Of a DNA stretch of 64,000 nucleotides, positions 1 through 9,201 are shown piece after piece. Position numbers and translations under genes: made by a program. The notes under the pieces were generated by a model. It did not search any database. It was not told the DNA's origin and was given only the letters and a program-made list of their open reading frames with translations. Source of the DNA: Mikania micrantha (lineage: Eukaryota > Streptophyta > Magnoliopsida > Asterales > Asteraceae); assembly GCA_009363875.1 (NCBI GenBank), contig CM018695.1:13798755-13862754 (forward strand). The letters run 5' to 3'. Each line of letters starts with the position of its first letter. Position 1 is the stretch's first letter.

Positions 1-515
1 GGGGATGAGGCACCGAAGAGTTGCTTTGAATGTGGGAAGCCAGGGCACCTCAGGAAGGACTGCCCATATCTAGAGAACGACAACAATAACAGGAACAATA
101 ATGGTCCGAAGGAACGACCCCTCGTAATTGGGGCTAAGGAAGCCATAAATGATCCTAATCTTGCAACAGGTATGTATCTCTTAAACGATCAATACACCTC
201 TGTATTGTGTGATACTGGAACTGAGAAGAGTCTTATATTTAAGCGCTTTAGTAAATACTTGTCATAACCCCAATGTATTTAGAGGTTGAATACACCGTAG
301 AGCTAGCTGGTGATAAACTGATTTTAACTAAGCACATTCTGAGAAAATGCACTTTAGAGCTAGCAAACCATAATTTAGGATCGACCTCATGCCAGGTTAC
401 ACTCGGCAGTTTTGAGGTAGTTAGAAACCAGGTTGAAATCACTTTCCACAACAAGGTTGTGCGCATACCTCTTCCTAGTGGAGAAACCCTAGGCATCAAC
501 GGTGAAAGGCGCAAC
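1..515 (+). pseudogene. Element A gag zinc knuckle and retropepsin fragment
   Basis: Frame 1 is open from the window edge to a TAA at 265-267. It carries a nucleic-acid-binding CCHC knuckle at 22-63 (C-F-E-C ... G-H ... D-C, spacing C-X2-C-X4-H-X4-C), then an asparagine-rich linker and a retropepsin active site D-T-G at 211-219. After the stop, the protease continues in frame 3 from about 273 (VEYTVELAGDKL to RIPLPSGETL). The conserved GMDWL-like stretch after LGSFEVV is missing, a small in-frame loss. The gene would process the Gag-Pol polyprotein in the cytoplasmic virus-like particle. It is truncated by the window edge and broken by a frameshift, so it is non-functional. Confidence 0.8.
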
Positions 516-524
516 ACTCCTTCG

Positions 525-1470
525 TCCCCATGTGGAAGTAGGAACAAATCTCCATGGATTCTATTACAAAATTACCCCATACTCCTCGTGGATGCGACAC
601 TATCTGGATTATTGTGGACCGACTGACCAGGTCAGCACATTTCCCTTGCAACCAATGAAAACGATAAAATGGAAAAGCTAGCCAGAAGTTATGTCAAGAA
701 AGTGGCCTCACGACATGGAGTGCCAATCTCCATCATTTCAAATCAAGATATTAGATTCACTACCAACTTCGGGAAATCATTGCAACAGTCGCTTGGCACG
801 CGGTTGGATATGGGTACTGCATACCACCCACCAACTGATGGCCAGAGCGAACGTACAATCCAAACTCTCGAAGATATGCTACGAACATGCATAGTAGACT
901 TCGACAATAGCTGGGAAAGTGCCAACCACCCCTCTGTTGAGCAGAAGTGGGTGACAGTCAACTCACTGGCTCAAAACTTATACATGAAACAACCGGGAAG
1001 ATAGTACAGATTAGAAACCGCATGGCAACAGCTCGCGATCGTCAACAGAGCTATGCCGATCACCTTTCTGTTTTGGCGAACGAGGAAAACTGAATCCACG
1101 GTATATTGGGCCATTCGAAATCCTGAAGCGGATTGGCCCAGTAGCATACCAACTTAACCTACCAGCCGAACTCGATGGAGTTCACATCGTATTCCATGCC
1201 TCAAATCGGAAGAAGTGGTTATCAGATGAGACACTTGTGATTCCACTGGATGAAATCCAGGTGGATGAACAACTACGATTCATGGGAGAACCGGTAGGGA
1301 TCATGGACCGAGGTCAAACGAATTAAACAGAGTCGGATTCCGATTACCAGGGTCCGATGGAACTCGAAACGCGGACCTAAATTCACGTGGGAACGTGAAG
1401 ATCAGATGATGCGCTAATGTCCCCATCTTTTCAAACAGACAACGTCGAACGCCGACAACAACGGATAAAT
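525..1470 (+). pseudogene. Element A integrase and chromodomain-like C-terminus
   Basis: The retroviral-type DDE integrase core is recognisable: first Asp in SMDSITKLP (codon 557-559), second Asp in NQDIRFT (746-748) and Glu in DGQSERTIQTLEDM (849-851). The open part is 669-1004. After about 930 the text is shortened and shifts frame. It resumes as the integrase C-terminal fold (GKLNPRYIGPFEILKRIG, about 1085-1150) and a chromodomain-like tail ending VRWNSKRGPKFTWERED then PHLF (1340-1430). Integrase inserts the cDNA and the tail is thought to steer chromoviruses to chromatin. At least two frameshifts and a stop (near 1417) disable it. Confidence 0.85.
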
Positions 1471-1473
1471 TTC

Positions 1474-1596
1474 GGGACGAAATTTCCTTTCAACAAGGGG
1501 ATGATGTGACAACCAGAAATTTTCAAAATTTTCATTCTTAAACACTACCAACAACAACTAAATTTCGAGACGAAATTTCTTTTGACAAGGGGATGA
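1474..1596 (+). other. Element A duplicated polypurine tract region
   Basis: The block ATTTCG(G/A)GACGAAATTT followed by a pyrimidine step and ACAAGGGGATGATGTGACA occurs twice, at about 1468-1507 and 1560-1602. Each ends in an AAGGGGATGA purine tract followed by TGTGACA, which looks like the start of an LTR. The second copy adjoins the LTR at 1597. The first is followed by about 50 bp of LTR-like text (TGTGACAACC...). The polypurine tract primes plus-strand DNA synthesis. Confidence 0.7.
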
Positions 1597-4574
1597 TGTG
1601 ACACCCGACAATTTTGGGTAAATTGCAACACTCATTTCACATCCATACTTGTTGCATTTCATTTAATTGAGTTTAATTAGATGAGCTAAACACAAACACA
1701 AAACAATAATTTGGATTATTATTGAATTGTGCATTACACGTTGATTAGGATTAATCAAGCGTGCAAACACTTCGTAAACATACAAACACGAACACAAACA
1801 ATCATCGATAATTCGAGAAATTACCGAAACACACACTAGTCTCACGAACGTTGGTGAACGTCAAACACATTGTGTAGCACAACACTCGAAACTTCACACG
1901 AAACACTCACACATTGAACTTGGAAGTTCAAACGAGACCGAACGATGCTCGGACGATGTTCTACAGTCGAGAAACGGACAAGAACGGGCCCAGAACAACA
2001 AAATAGGCTTAGTGGGCCTAACTTTTGGGCCAGGCGCTACGCCTGACCCGGAACCCTGGAGATAGGCGATGCGCGCGTGATGGAAAGGCGCAACCGGATG
2101 AAAACCATCCGCGCGGTACGCCTGGCCTCAGTGAGCCACGACAGGCGTTACGCCTGACAGTAAAAATCGCTGAAAATCTCTTAAAAGCCACAACAATGAT
2201 GCCTAACCTACTAACACTCATTTTTCTCGAACCCACACGCAAATACTCGGCCACTCTTCTTCCCAAACGACTGAAACACTCTGATTAGACCTCTTGGAAG
2301 CCATTGAAGGTCCTTGAAGCTCAAAGTTGAAGTGGATTGAAGCTTGGAGGCCATACTTGGAGCTTGAAACCACCACCATCATCTTGAACCTGCACCATTC
2401 GAAGTTCCAGGAGCGTTGGGGGCTGTTCTTGTCATCATCTCAACCATCTTGAAACTTTAGAAGGTAGTTCTTACATCTCTCATGGCTAAAATGCCCATTC
2501 CTCACTTCTACACTCACATGCATTGGGTAAAACCCACATGCAAGCTCATAGAATGCACATGCACGAACTTTGAATCTGGGTTTGTTGATTTAGATGTGTT
2601 TCTTGATGATCTATGATACTTAGATGATGATTTATGACGATCCATGATGATGTGTATGTGTAAATTTCATGATTTATTCATAAAGTATTGAAAGGATGCC
2701 ATGCATGTATGATCTAAGGCATTCTAGATGATTTTGTTGATGTTGGGACGATTCTTGATAATGTATAAGTGTTCTTGCAAGATTAGATGATGATCTTAAT
2801 GATTATAAACATGATATTGGATGAACTTTCTATTATTAGAAACTTTATTTTGTCAAAATAATGATATGAGAGATTTGGTGAACATGTATGTATGTTAATA
2901 TGTTGTTTGATGAATAATATGATGATATTAATGTTTAGAATGTAGTTTTGATGTTTATTATGGTTATTTGGGCATAGTTACTATATTTAGTAACTTTTAT
3001 TGATGAAATATTGATAGATGATGAATTTGGTTATGTTGGCATGTTTAAATGATGTTAGATTGGTTATTATGATGATTTGTGGCATAAGGATGGTTTATAA
3101 ATGTTTAGATGGTCATTTTGATGCAAAAACCTACAAAGTTACTATTTAAGGTAACTTTAATTTTACAAAAACTGACTCATGGATATTTTGTATGATTTGA
3201 ACATACTAAATAGCTTAATATGTTATAACATGATGATTAGATTCTAAGTTAGGTGGTTTCCGATGCCACATATGCCATAAATGGAAACTTTCCATTTTAG
3301 GAAACTTTTGTGACCTTGTATGACTATGTGCTATGTGTTAACATGATCACGTAGGATTAATGAGCATGCTAGAACTCTAAAGATCAATATGCTTGTGAAC
3401 TTTCTATAAATGGAAAACTTACTATAAATGGTAAGTTGTCCATAGACGTGACTTGCACATTTTGCACACGACGAGCACTAACACGAATGTTGCACCATAC
3501 GCAACCAACACACGGTTCACCAACGGGTTGTTGACACACACGGTCAAACACGGTCATGTAGACCGACACAGACAAACATGATCAACCGAGAGTTATTGGT
3601 CACGAAACACGATCACTTACACGAACTCACGTATAGTATACGATATAGGTAGCCGGTGACTGACTACCTGACGACACAGGAGCTTACGCTTACATTTGTT
3701 CACCTCGCTAAGGTGAGTTCACGGCCCCTTTTTACATTTTCTACCTTTGGGGGAGAAAACATTGCATACAAACTACTTTGGAACAACTTACACGCTTTTG
3801 GTTATTTTTGTACATGCTAATATCATATATGCATATGTGTGGTATTCATCCACAAACTGATAAGTCCTCATTAAACACACCTCGAACCGTTAATAGCGCG
3901 TTGCGCTCAGCGTGGGAATTCTGAATAGTACTATTTGGGCCTGACAAGCCCCACTGTTGTGCGCCGTATGGCCACCCCGACTGGAGGTTGGAACAGTGCA
4001 TAATTGACCAATAAACATTGCCATATCTTGTTGGATGGATATGGCGGGAGGCAGCATGTTAGCTTCGGTTGCGAACCCGCATATGATATATAAAACTACA
4101 AACAATTACTTTAAACATTTTGATGTTTACTGCTGATACAAACTTGTGCTCTCACCAACCTTTGTGTTGACCCTTTTTCTCGCATGTTTTCTCAGGTAAC
4201 TAAGGCACGCACACAAGGATAGGATGCTAGGATGGAGTCCCATGCATCCGCTTTAGTGTCTTAGGAAATTTGATAATGATTGACATTTGTTTTGTTATGT
4301 AATGTTAAATACTTAAACCGCTTCCGCACTACTACTCTTTAAGTTTTCAATCTGATTAAACTTATGCTTCCGCAACTTATAATTACAATGTTGTTTTGAT
4401 AACTTAAACTTTTTACTTCCGCAACTCTGATTCTACTAAACTGTTTTATCCAAGTCATTGGATGTACGTATGAAACCAGACATGTAGGTCTCGCAACATT
4501 GTATGACCGGAGACTGCGATCCTGACTGGTCTTGCTCGCGCCCCGTTCGGGACGGGATTTTTCGGGGTGCGACA
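1597..4574 (+). repeat. Element A 3' LTR (~3.0 kb)
   Basis: It starts TGTGACACCCGA directly after the purine tract and ends TTCGGGGTGCGACA at 4574, giving imperfect inverted termini (TGTGACACC / GGTGCGACA). The length suits Tekay-type chromoviruses. Inside are a GC-rich block (2028-2162), a GATGAT-rich AT stretch (about 2580-3130) and no coding potential; short ORFs here are chance. The partner 5' LTR is outside the window, so the boundaries rest on the termini and the purine tract only. Confidence 0.75.
2028..2162. repeat. GC-rich near-palindrome cluster inside LTR A
   Basis: AGGCGCTACGCCT at 2032-2044 and AGGCGTTACGCCT at 2143-2155 are near-perfect palindromes. A related half-site GGTACGCCTGG lies at about 2115-2125. 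The block is rich in CpG within an otherwise AT-rich LTR. Role unknown; it could be a regulatory or methylation-prone segment. Confidence 0.5.
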
Positions 4575-5186
4575 CTCAGTGTTTTAAGGGAAACAGATTT
4601 ATCAAATCTTATCCTTATTATTATTCTCTCAATTGCAGGGTTAACTATAATTCACTTCTAATAATAGGTGTGACAATTAACTTGTTGATATTGTTCTTGG
4701 CCTAAATGTATAGCGCATAAGCGGGACCCAGTGTGGTCCTCAGGTAATCAGACCACAATGCCTCCAATTTACCTCTATCCCATTTGTGTTCTCATAGATT
4801 CCTTTCCTTCAACGAGACTATTACTAATAATATGACTTGAGAGAAAATCAATTCCTCCGTCTACCAGCTAATAGAATCGAAGGATTTAAATATAATTAGT
4901 TTCTGTAGATTAATATAACCATGTGTCGTTTACCAAACCTGACTCATGCAGTCCCTGTTACCAGTCATATGTAACCGGCTGATCTAGACCTCAGCCCGCG
5001 ATGTGATTCGGATTGAAATGGTTTGAACATGACTCATGTTTAAATCCCCAAACCAGATTATAACCCAATGGAAACCTAAGTTCAATCTAAATCGAATTCG
5101 TCAGCTATGGAACCCGATCGATTGTAAAACCTTAGGGCTTTGGTTTGTTAACCAAAGACGAGTACAATAGTGTTTGAAACACTTAC

Positions 5187-5283
5187 TGTTCACGATTTGA
5201 TATTCTTCGATGGTAGAATAGACAGCGTTCGAGCCGAGAGGAATTGCACCTTGATTCGCGATTATGTCAAGTTGTGAATTCAT
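5187..5283 (-). other. Candidate first exon (unrecognised), minus strand
   Basis: I do not recognise this protein. On the minus strand an ATG at 5283 opens a frame starting MNSQLDIIANQGAIPLGSN. Without splicing it runs 60 codons to 5101. A good 5' splice site lies at 5186 (ACA then GTAAGTG), which would end a 97 nt exon at 5187. A TATA-like TATAAAAACC lies about 60 bp upstream (5341-5350), and the sequence further upstream is AT-rich. No matching second exon could be identified before LTR A begins at 4574, so the gene may have been cut by that insertion, or this may be part of an unrecognised repeat. The promoter, start and donor are seen; gene status is inference. Confidence 0.25.
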
Positions 5284-5340
5284 TTTAGGTGCACAGAAAG
5301 TTTCGTGATGTTTTGTGGGTTGTTATGGTTCGATTAGTTT

Positions 5341-5350
5341 GGTTTTTATA
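5341..5350 (-). promoter_or_regulatory. TATA-like box upstream of candidate exon
   Basis: The minus strand reads TATAAAAACC here, about 60 bp before the ATG at 5283, a normal distance for a plant core promoter with a short leader. TATA-like text is common in AT-rich DNA, so this matters only together with the start codon and donor site of the exon-like ORF. Confidence 0.25.
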
Positions 5351-6176
5351 CACGTTTGATTATGGTTTGATTTACGGTCATTTGGTCGTATACATGGGAA
5401 GATTTTACGCGTATTTGGTGTTTAATGGTTTTAATTGAGAATGACAATCAGTTTGCGCCTTCGTATCATTTCCTATTTTGTGGTTGATTAGCTGTAAACG
5501 AGTGTATAGGAGCAGATCGATGGAATGGGTTGAGAAGAGGGTAAACGGGTCGAAGGTTGGGTTACTGGGTGAAGATGGTGAAAACTATGCTGCTTTGGCA
5601 GCTTTGGTCCTTCTCTTTTCTCTCCTTTTTAAGAGTTTCAAATTTTTACACTCTTAACCCCTTAACTTTCTAAAACAATGTTTTTAGATTGTTATAAAAA
5701 ATTTTGTAATTTAGTTACTAATATAACTAATTTAGTTATATCATTATGATGTTTTTAAATTTTTTATAGTTAAAATAAAGTTATTTATAATATTTATTTA
5801 AAGTTTATGATTAAAGTACTTAAAATTTTTATATTGGTTTTATTTATTTAAATAAAGGTTTTTATGATAAAAAATTTTATAATAAAGGTTTATTTATTTG
5901 TTTAAGTTATTTATTTCTAAATTTTTTAAAAACTTATCACTATAAACAATAGTTTAAAATTTAAAAGTTAGTTTTCATTTTATTTCTTTGACTTGTATAA
6001 TTATAAATAATTAAACATACATAATTGTATATTAAATTACGTTTAAAGTTTCTTTTCTCATATATACATATAAATATGTATATATGTATATATGTTAGAT
6101 AAAAATTTCAAAGGACGTCATATTTTATATATATATATATATTTATTTAATACAAATTTATAGAAATGTAACACTG

Positions 6177-6537
6177 GACCGATCGATGATAGTGTTTATT
6201 GATGATATTTTTATTTATTCACAACGTGGGAAACCATGCGTGCCACGTACAAGAGGTATTGGAGACCCTAAGGAAAGAGAAACTTTATGCTAAATCCTCC
6301 AAATGTGCCTTCTAGTTAGGGGAAGTACAGTTTCTGGGTCACGTGGTGAACCAAGACGACATTATGGTGGATTCAGCTAAAGTTGAAATGGTAATGAAAT
6401 GGATTCCTCCGAAGTCACCGACAGAAGTATGCAGTTTTCTTGGTTTGGCTGGTGACTATCGGAGATTTATTCAAGACTTCTCCAAGATAGCAACACCACT
6501 AACGAAGCTCACGAAGAAATATTTAAAGTATGAATAG
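6177..6537 (+). pseudogene. Element B reverse transcriptase, palm and thumb end
   Basis: Frame 3 from 6177 reads DRSMIVFIDDIFIYSQ, with the catalytic Y/F-x-D-D box as F-I-D-D at 6195-6206. A frameshift after about 6230 and a TAG near 6315 separate it from frame 1. Frame 1 resumes with FLGHVVNQDDI and the thumb/connection motif SFLGLAGDYRRFIQDFSKIA (6343-6537), ending at a TAG at 6535-6537. RT copies element RNA into cDNA. The fingers and most of the palm are missing at the left end. Confidence 0.85.
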
Positions 6538-6555
6538 GGCCCGAACCAAGAACAA

Positions 6556-7050
6556 GTGTTTTCAGTGCTAAAGGAGAAACTTACCCAAGCTCCTGTTCTA
6601 GCAATGCCGGATGGAATTGATGATTTTGTTGTGTATGCTGATGCATCACGACAAGGGTTGGGATGTGTACTGATACAAAGTGGGAGAGTGATAGCTTATG
6701 CTTCACGCCAGCTAAAGATTCATGAGGATAACTACCAAACCCACGATCTCGAACTCGCTGCAGTGGTGTTTGCATTTTATGTATGGAGGCACTACCTGTA
6801 TGGAGTAAAGAGTACCATCTATACCGACCATAAGAGCTTGAAGTACTTGTTTGAGCAAAAGGATTTGAACATGAGGCAGAGACGATGGCTTGAGCTACTA
6901 AAGGATTATGATTGTGATATCTAATGTCACCTAGGGAAGGCTAATGTAGTGGTAGATTCGTTAAATCGTAAGACCGAGCATCCTGCCATACGAGTAAAAT
7001 CGTATAGTTTTCTGACTACGCTAGACTTTCTGAACGAACTCAAGTAGGCG
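6556..7050 (+). pseudogene. Element B RNase H
   Basis: The frame follows RT after one stop. Residues match the RNase H of gypsy elements: YADASRQGLGCVL with the first catalytic Asp (near 6640), the Glu in HDLELAAVVFA, TDHKSLKYL, and the last Asp region ANVVVDSLNRK (about 6940-6975) beyond a TAA at 6922-6924. RNase H degrades the RNA strand of the hybrid. Further stops at about 7046 and 7158 separate it from integrase. Confidence 0.85.
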
Positions 7051-7189
7051 CAACAGGAAGGATTGAAAGAAGAGAATGTGGGTTTTGAACATGTCTTCGG
7101 ACAAGTCAATAACTTGGAAGACAATGACCATGGTGTGAAAGTATGGTTCGATCGTATGTAGGTGCCCATAAATGGGGACATTCGGTCAA

Positions 7190-7865
7190 GGATTTTCGAT
7201 GAAGCCCACAAATCACGTTATTTGGTGCATCCCGGTGCGATGAATATGTATCAAGATCTTCGAAAGGATTATTAGTGGCCGGGCATGAAGTTTAATGTGA
7301 TGCAGTATGTGAACACATGCCTTACTTGTGCGCAAGTGAAGGCAGAACATCAGAATCCCTACGGATATGTGCAACCTCTAGAGGTACCGAAATGGAAATG
7401 GGGACACATCACCATGGATTTCATCTCCAAGCTACTGAGAATAGCTAAACGACATGATACCATGTGGGTGATTGTGGACCGACTGACGAAGAGCGCACAC
7501 TTCCTCCCGATCAGGGAGACGTATACGTCTGAAAGGTTTGTGAGTTGTTCGTGAAAGAGATTGTGACCCGACATGGAGTTCCTGTATCCATTGTAACGTA
7601 TCGGGATACGAGGTTCACTTCTAGATTCTGGAAGCAGTTCCATTATGCTATGGGAACAAGATTGAACATCAGTACCGCCTATCACCCCAAGACAGATGGA
7701 CAGTCTGAAAGGACTATTCAGACGTTGGAGGATATGCTTAGGGCATGCATTATCAATTTTGGAGGAAGCTGGGATGACCACTTACCATTGGTGGAGTTTT
7801 CGTATAATCACAACTACCACTCTAGCATCGTAATGCCCCCATATAAGGCATTGTACCGACGATAA
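7190..7865 (+). pseudogene. Element B integrase, zinc-binding and catalytic core
   Basis: The N-terminal HHCC zinc region reads EAHKSRYLVHPG then TCLTCAQVKAEH (about 7200-7350). The DDE core has its first Asp in TMDFISKL (7417-7419), second Asp in YRDTRFTSRFW (7605-7607) and Glu in GQSERTIQTLEDM (7707-7709). All three acidic residues survive. A frameshift near 7545-7554 moves the reading frame, and TAG codons (for example 7273-7275 in KDY*WPGM) interrupt it. The open part ends at 7865. Confidence 0.88.
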
Positions 7866-8413
7866 TGTAGAACCCCAGCATGTTGGGGTGAGGTTGGACA
7901 GAAAGAAATGGGAAACAAGGCTGTCGTGATTAGTATGGCAGAAAAGCTACGGGTGATAAAAGCATGAATGAAGGCAACACAAGATCGCCAGAAATCTTAC
8001 GCTGACACGCGCCGATGACCGATCGAGTTCAATGTGGGCGATCGAGTGTTATTAAAAGTATCACCATGGAAGGGAATCATACAGTTCTGGAAGCAAGGAA
8101 AGCTAAGTCCGAGATATATCGGACCATTTCAGATAAATGCAAGTGTACGAAAACTCACGTATAAACTAGACCTACTGTAGGATTGAACGGGATTCATCCT
8201 ACCTTCCACGTGTCACATCTTAGGAAGCGTCTGGTAGATGAACAAGCACATATTCCTTCGGATGACATTCAGGTAGATACGAAGGAAAACCAGCTTTGAA
8301 ATAAAACAGTTCGTCAAATCAGAGTTCATTGGAAGCATCAAAAGGGTTCGGACACTACATTGAAAACGGAGGAAAAAATGAGGAGGTTGTACCCTCATTT
8401 GTTCGATCAGTGA
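7866..8413 (+). pseudogene. Element B integrase C-terminus and chromodomain-like tail
   Basis: Several frames must be followed: CRTPACWGEV, then DRQKSYADTRR, VGDRVLLKVSPWKGI, GKLSPRYIGPFQI, GIHPTFHVSHLRKRLVDE, and finally RVHWKHQKGSDTTLKTEEKM with LYPHLF before a TGA at 8412. This is the GPY/F-type integrase tail followed by a chromodomain-like segment, as in chromoviruses. Stops and indels are frequent, so it is a pseudogene. Confidence 0.8.
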
Positions 8414-8443
8414 CGTGGCAGGTTTCGGGACGAAACCAATTGT

Positions 8444-8455
8444 AAGGAGGGGAGA
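8444..8455 (+). other. Element B polypurine tract
   Basis: AAGGAGGGGAGA lies immediately before the LTR start TGTAACACC at 8458, the expected position of the plus-strand primer. The upstream GGTTTCGGGACGAAACC block is the usual non-coding neighbour in chromoviruses. Confidence 0.8.
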
Positions 8456-8457
8456 CT

Positions 8458-9201
8458 TGTAACACCACAAACTTTCTAAGACAAGTTATTTGAATTTACG
8501 AATGCGTAACAGATAATAAACTTGTAGGAAAATAAATGAAAACTAAACTAAGTTAAGTTCACGAAATGGGGTACTCGAATTGAAGTTCGAGAACCCCATG
8601 TTCACGAAGTCCAGTACTCGAAAACGAATTCGAGAACTCCCCATTTCGAGAACCAAGTTCATGAACCCCGCCTATATATATGAGTGCCTTGGAAAACATG
8701 CACACCTTTCGCTGGAAACACATTCTCTCTCGAGTACACGAAGTGGGGTTCGAGAACTTCGAAGATCGGCTGTAAATCGCTCAGGAAGAAGAAGGAACGC
8801 CCGAGAAGATGCCAGGAGAATCTTCTATCACCAACTAAGTATTTTAAACGAAAAAGTTGGGATTTTTACACGAAAGTGAACATATGCATAAAGCTCACAC
8901 CATTATGCATAAAATACGATACTTTACGGCTCCAACGTGTTTGTAATGCCATAACGAACTTAGAACTAGCTCCCAAAAGCCTTAGATAAATTTCTGATAT
9001 GTTTAATGATGAAAACATGAGTACCCGAAGATGTACACGAAATTGGGTATCCGAATCCCTTCGAGTATATGGTTTGAGAACTATAATTTAGGAACTATGT
9101 TTCGTGAACCAAGGATTCGAGAACTATGCTTCGTGAACTGAGAATTCATGAACATGGTTTTGAGATCTAAGATTCGAGAATTGGGTTTCGTGCACTTACA
9201 A
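8458..9201 (+). repeat. Element B 3' LTR, first part
   Basis: It starts TGTAACACCACAAAC after the purine tract. The segment is filled with variants of TTCGAGAAC, TTCGTGAAC and CGAGTACACGAA. It includes a TATA-like CCTATATATATGAG (about 8671-8684). It is cut at 9201 by element C; the same style of text (TTCGAGTAC, TTCGTGAAC) resumes at 43454, showing that the LTR was split. Confidence 0.75.
9197..9201. repeat. Target site duplication of element C, left
   Basis: TACAA lies directly before the C terminus TGTCACACC at 9202. The matching right flank is TACAG at 43449-43453, agreeing at four of five bases. Ty3/gypsy integrase makes 5 bp duplications. Confidence 0.65.

Larger units (their letters stand above)
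1..4574 (+). mobile_element. Element A: decayed Ty3/gypsy chromovirus, 3' portion with LTR
   Basis: Reading left to right there is a gag CCHC knuckle, an aspartic protease piece, an integrase, a chromodomain-like tail, a polypurine tract and a long LTR. This is the gag-PR-(RT-RH)-INT-CHD-LTR order of Ty3/gypsy chromoviruses (Tekay/Del-like by the style of the tail). Reverse transcriptase and RNase H are absent: the protease text ends near 515 and integrase text begins near 525, so an internal deletion of the whole RT-RH block is inferred. The 5' LTR and most of gag lie beyond the left window edge. No target duplication can be tested. Confidence 0.85.
4575..6176. other. Unassigned spacer between elements A and B
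   Basis: No transposon protein is readable here. The left half (4575-5640) has moderate base composition and holds an exon-like ORF on the minus strand (5187-5283). The right half (about 5640-6176) is extremely AT-rich with (TA) runs at 6121-6145. The B reverse transcriptase text starts abruptly at 6177. This may be the only host-derived DNA left of element B, but that is not shown. Confidence 0.4.

Noticed and set aside
2018..2288. Overlapping Arg/Pro-rich ORFs on both strands in LTR A
   Set aside because: They follow from the GC-rich palindrome block, which has few stops in any frame; no homology is recognised and the location is inside an LTR.
4629..4645. A good + strand 3' splice site (pyrimidine-rich, TTGCAG) just after LTR A
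   Set aside because: No coding sequence follows in any + frame, and the only exon-like ORF nearby is on the opposite strand.
5640..6176. Very AT-rich segment as a possible matrix attachment region or replication origin
   Set aside because: Base composition alone is not evidence; similar stretches occur at 45100-46100 and 48400-49100.
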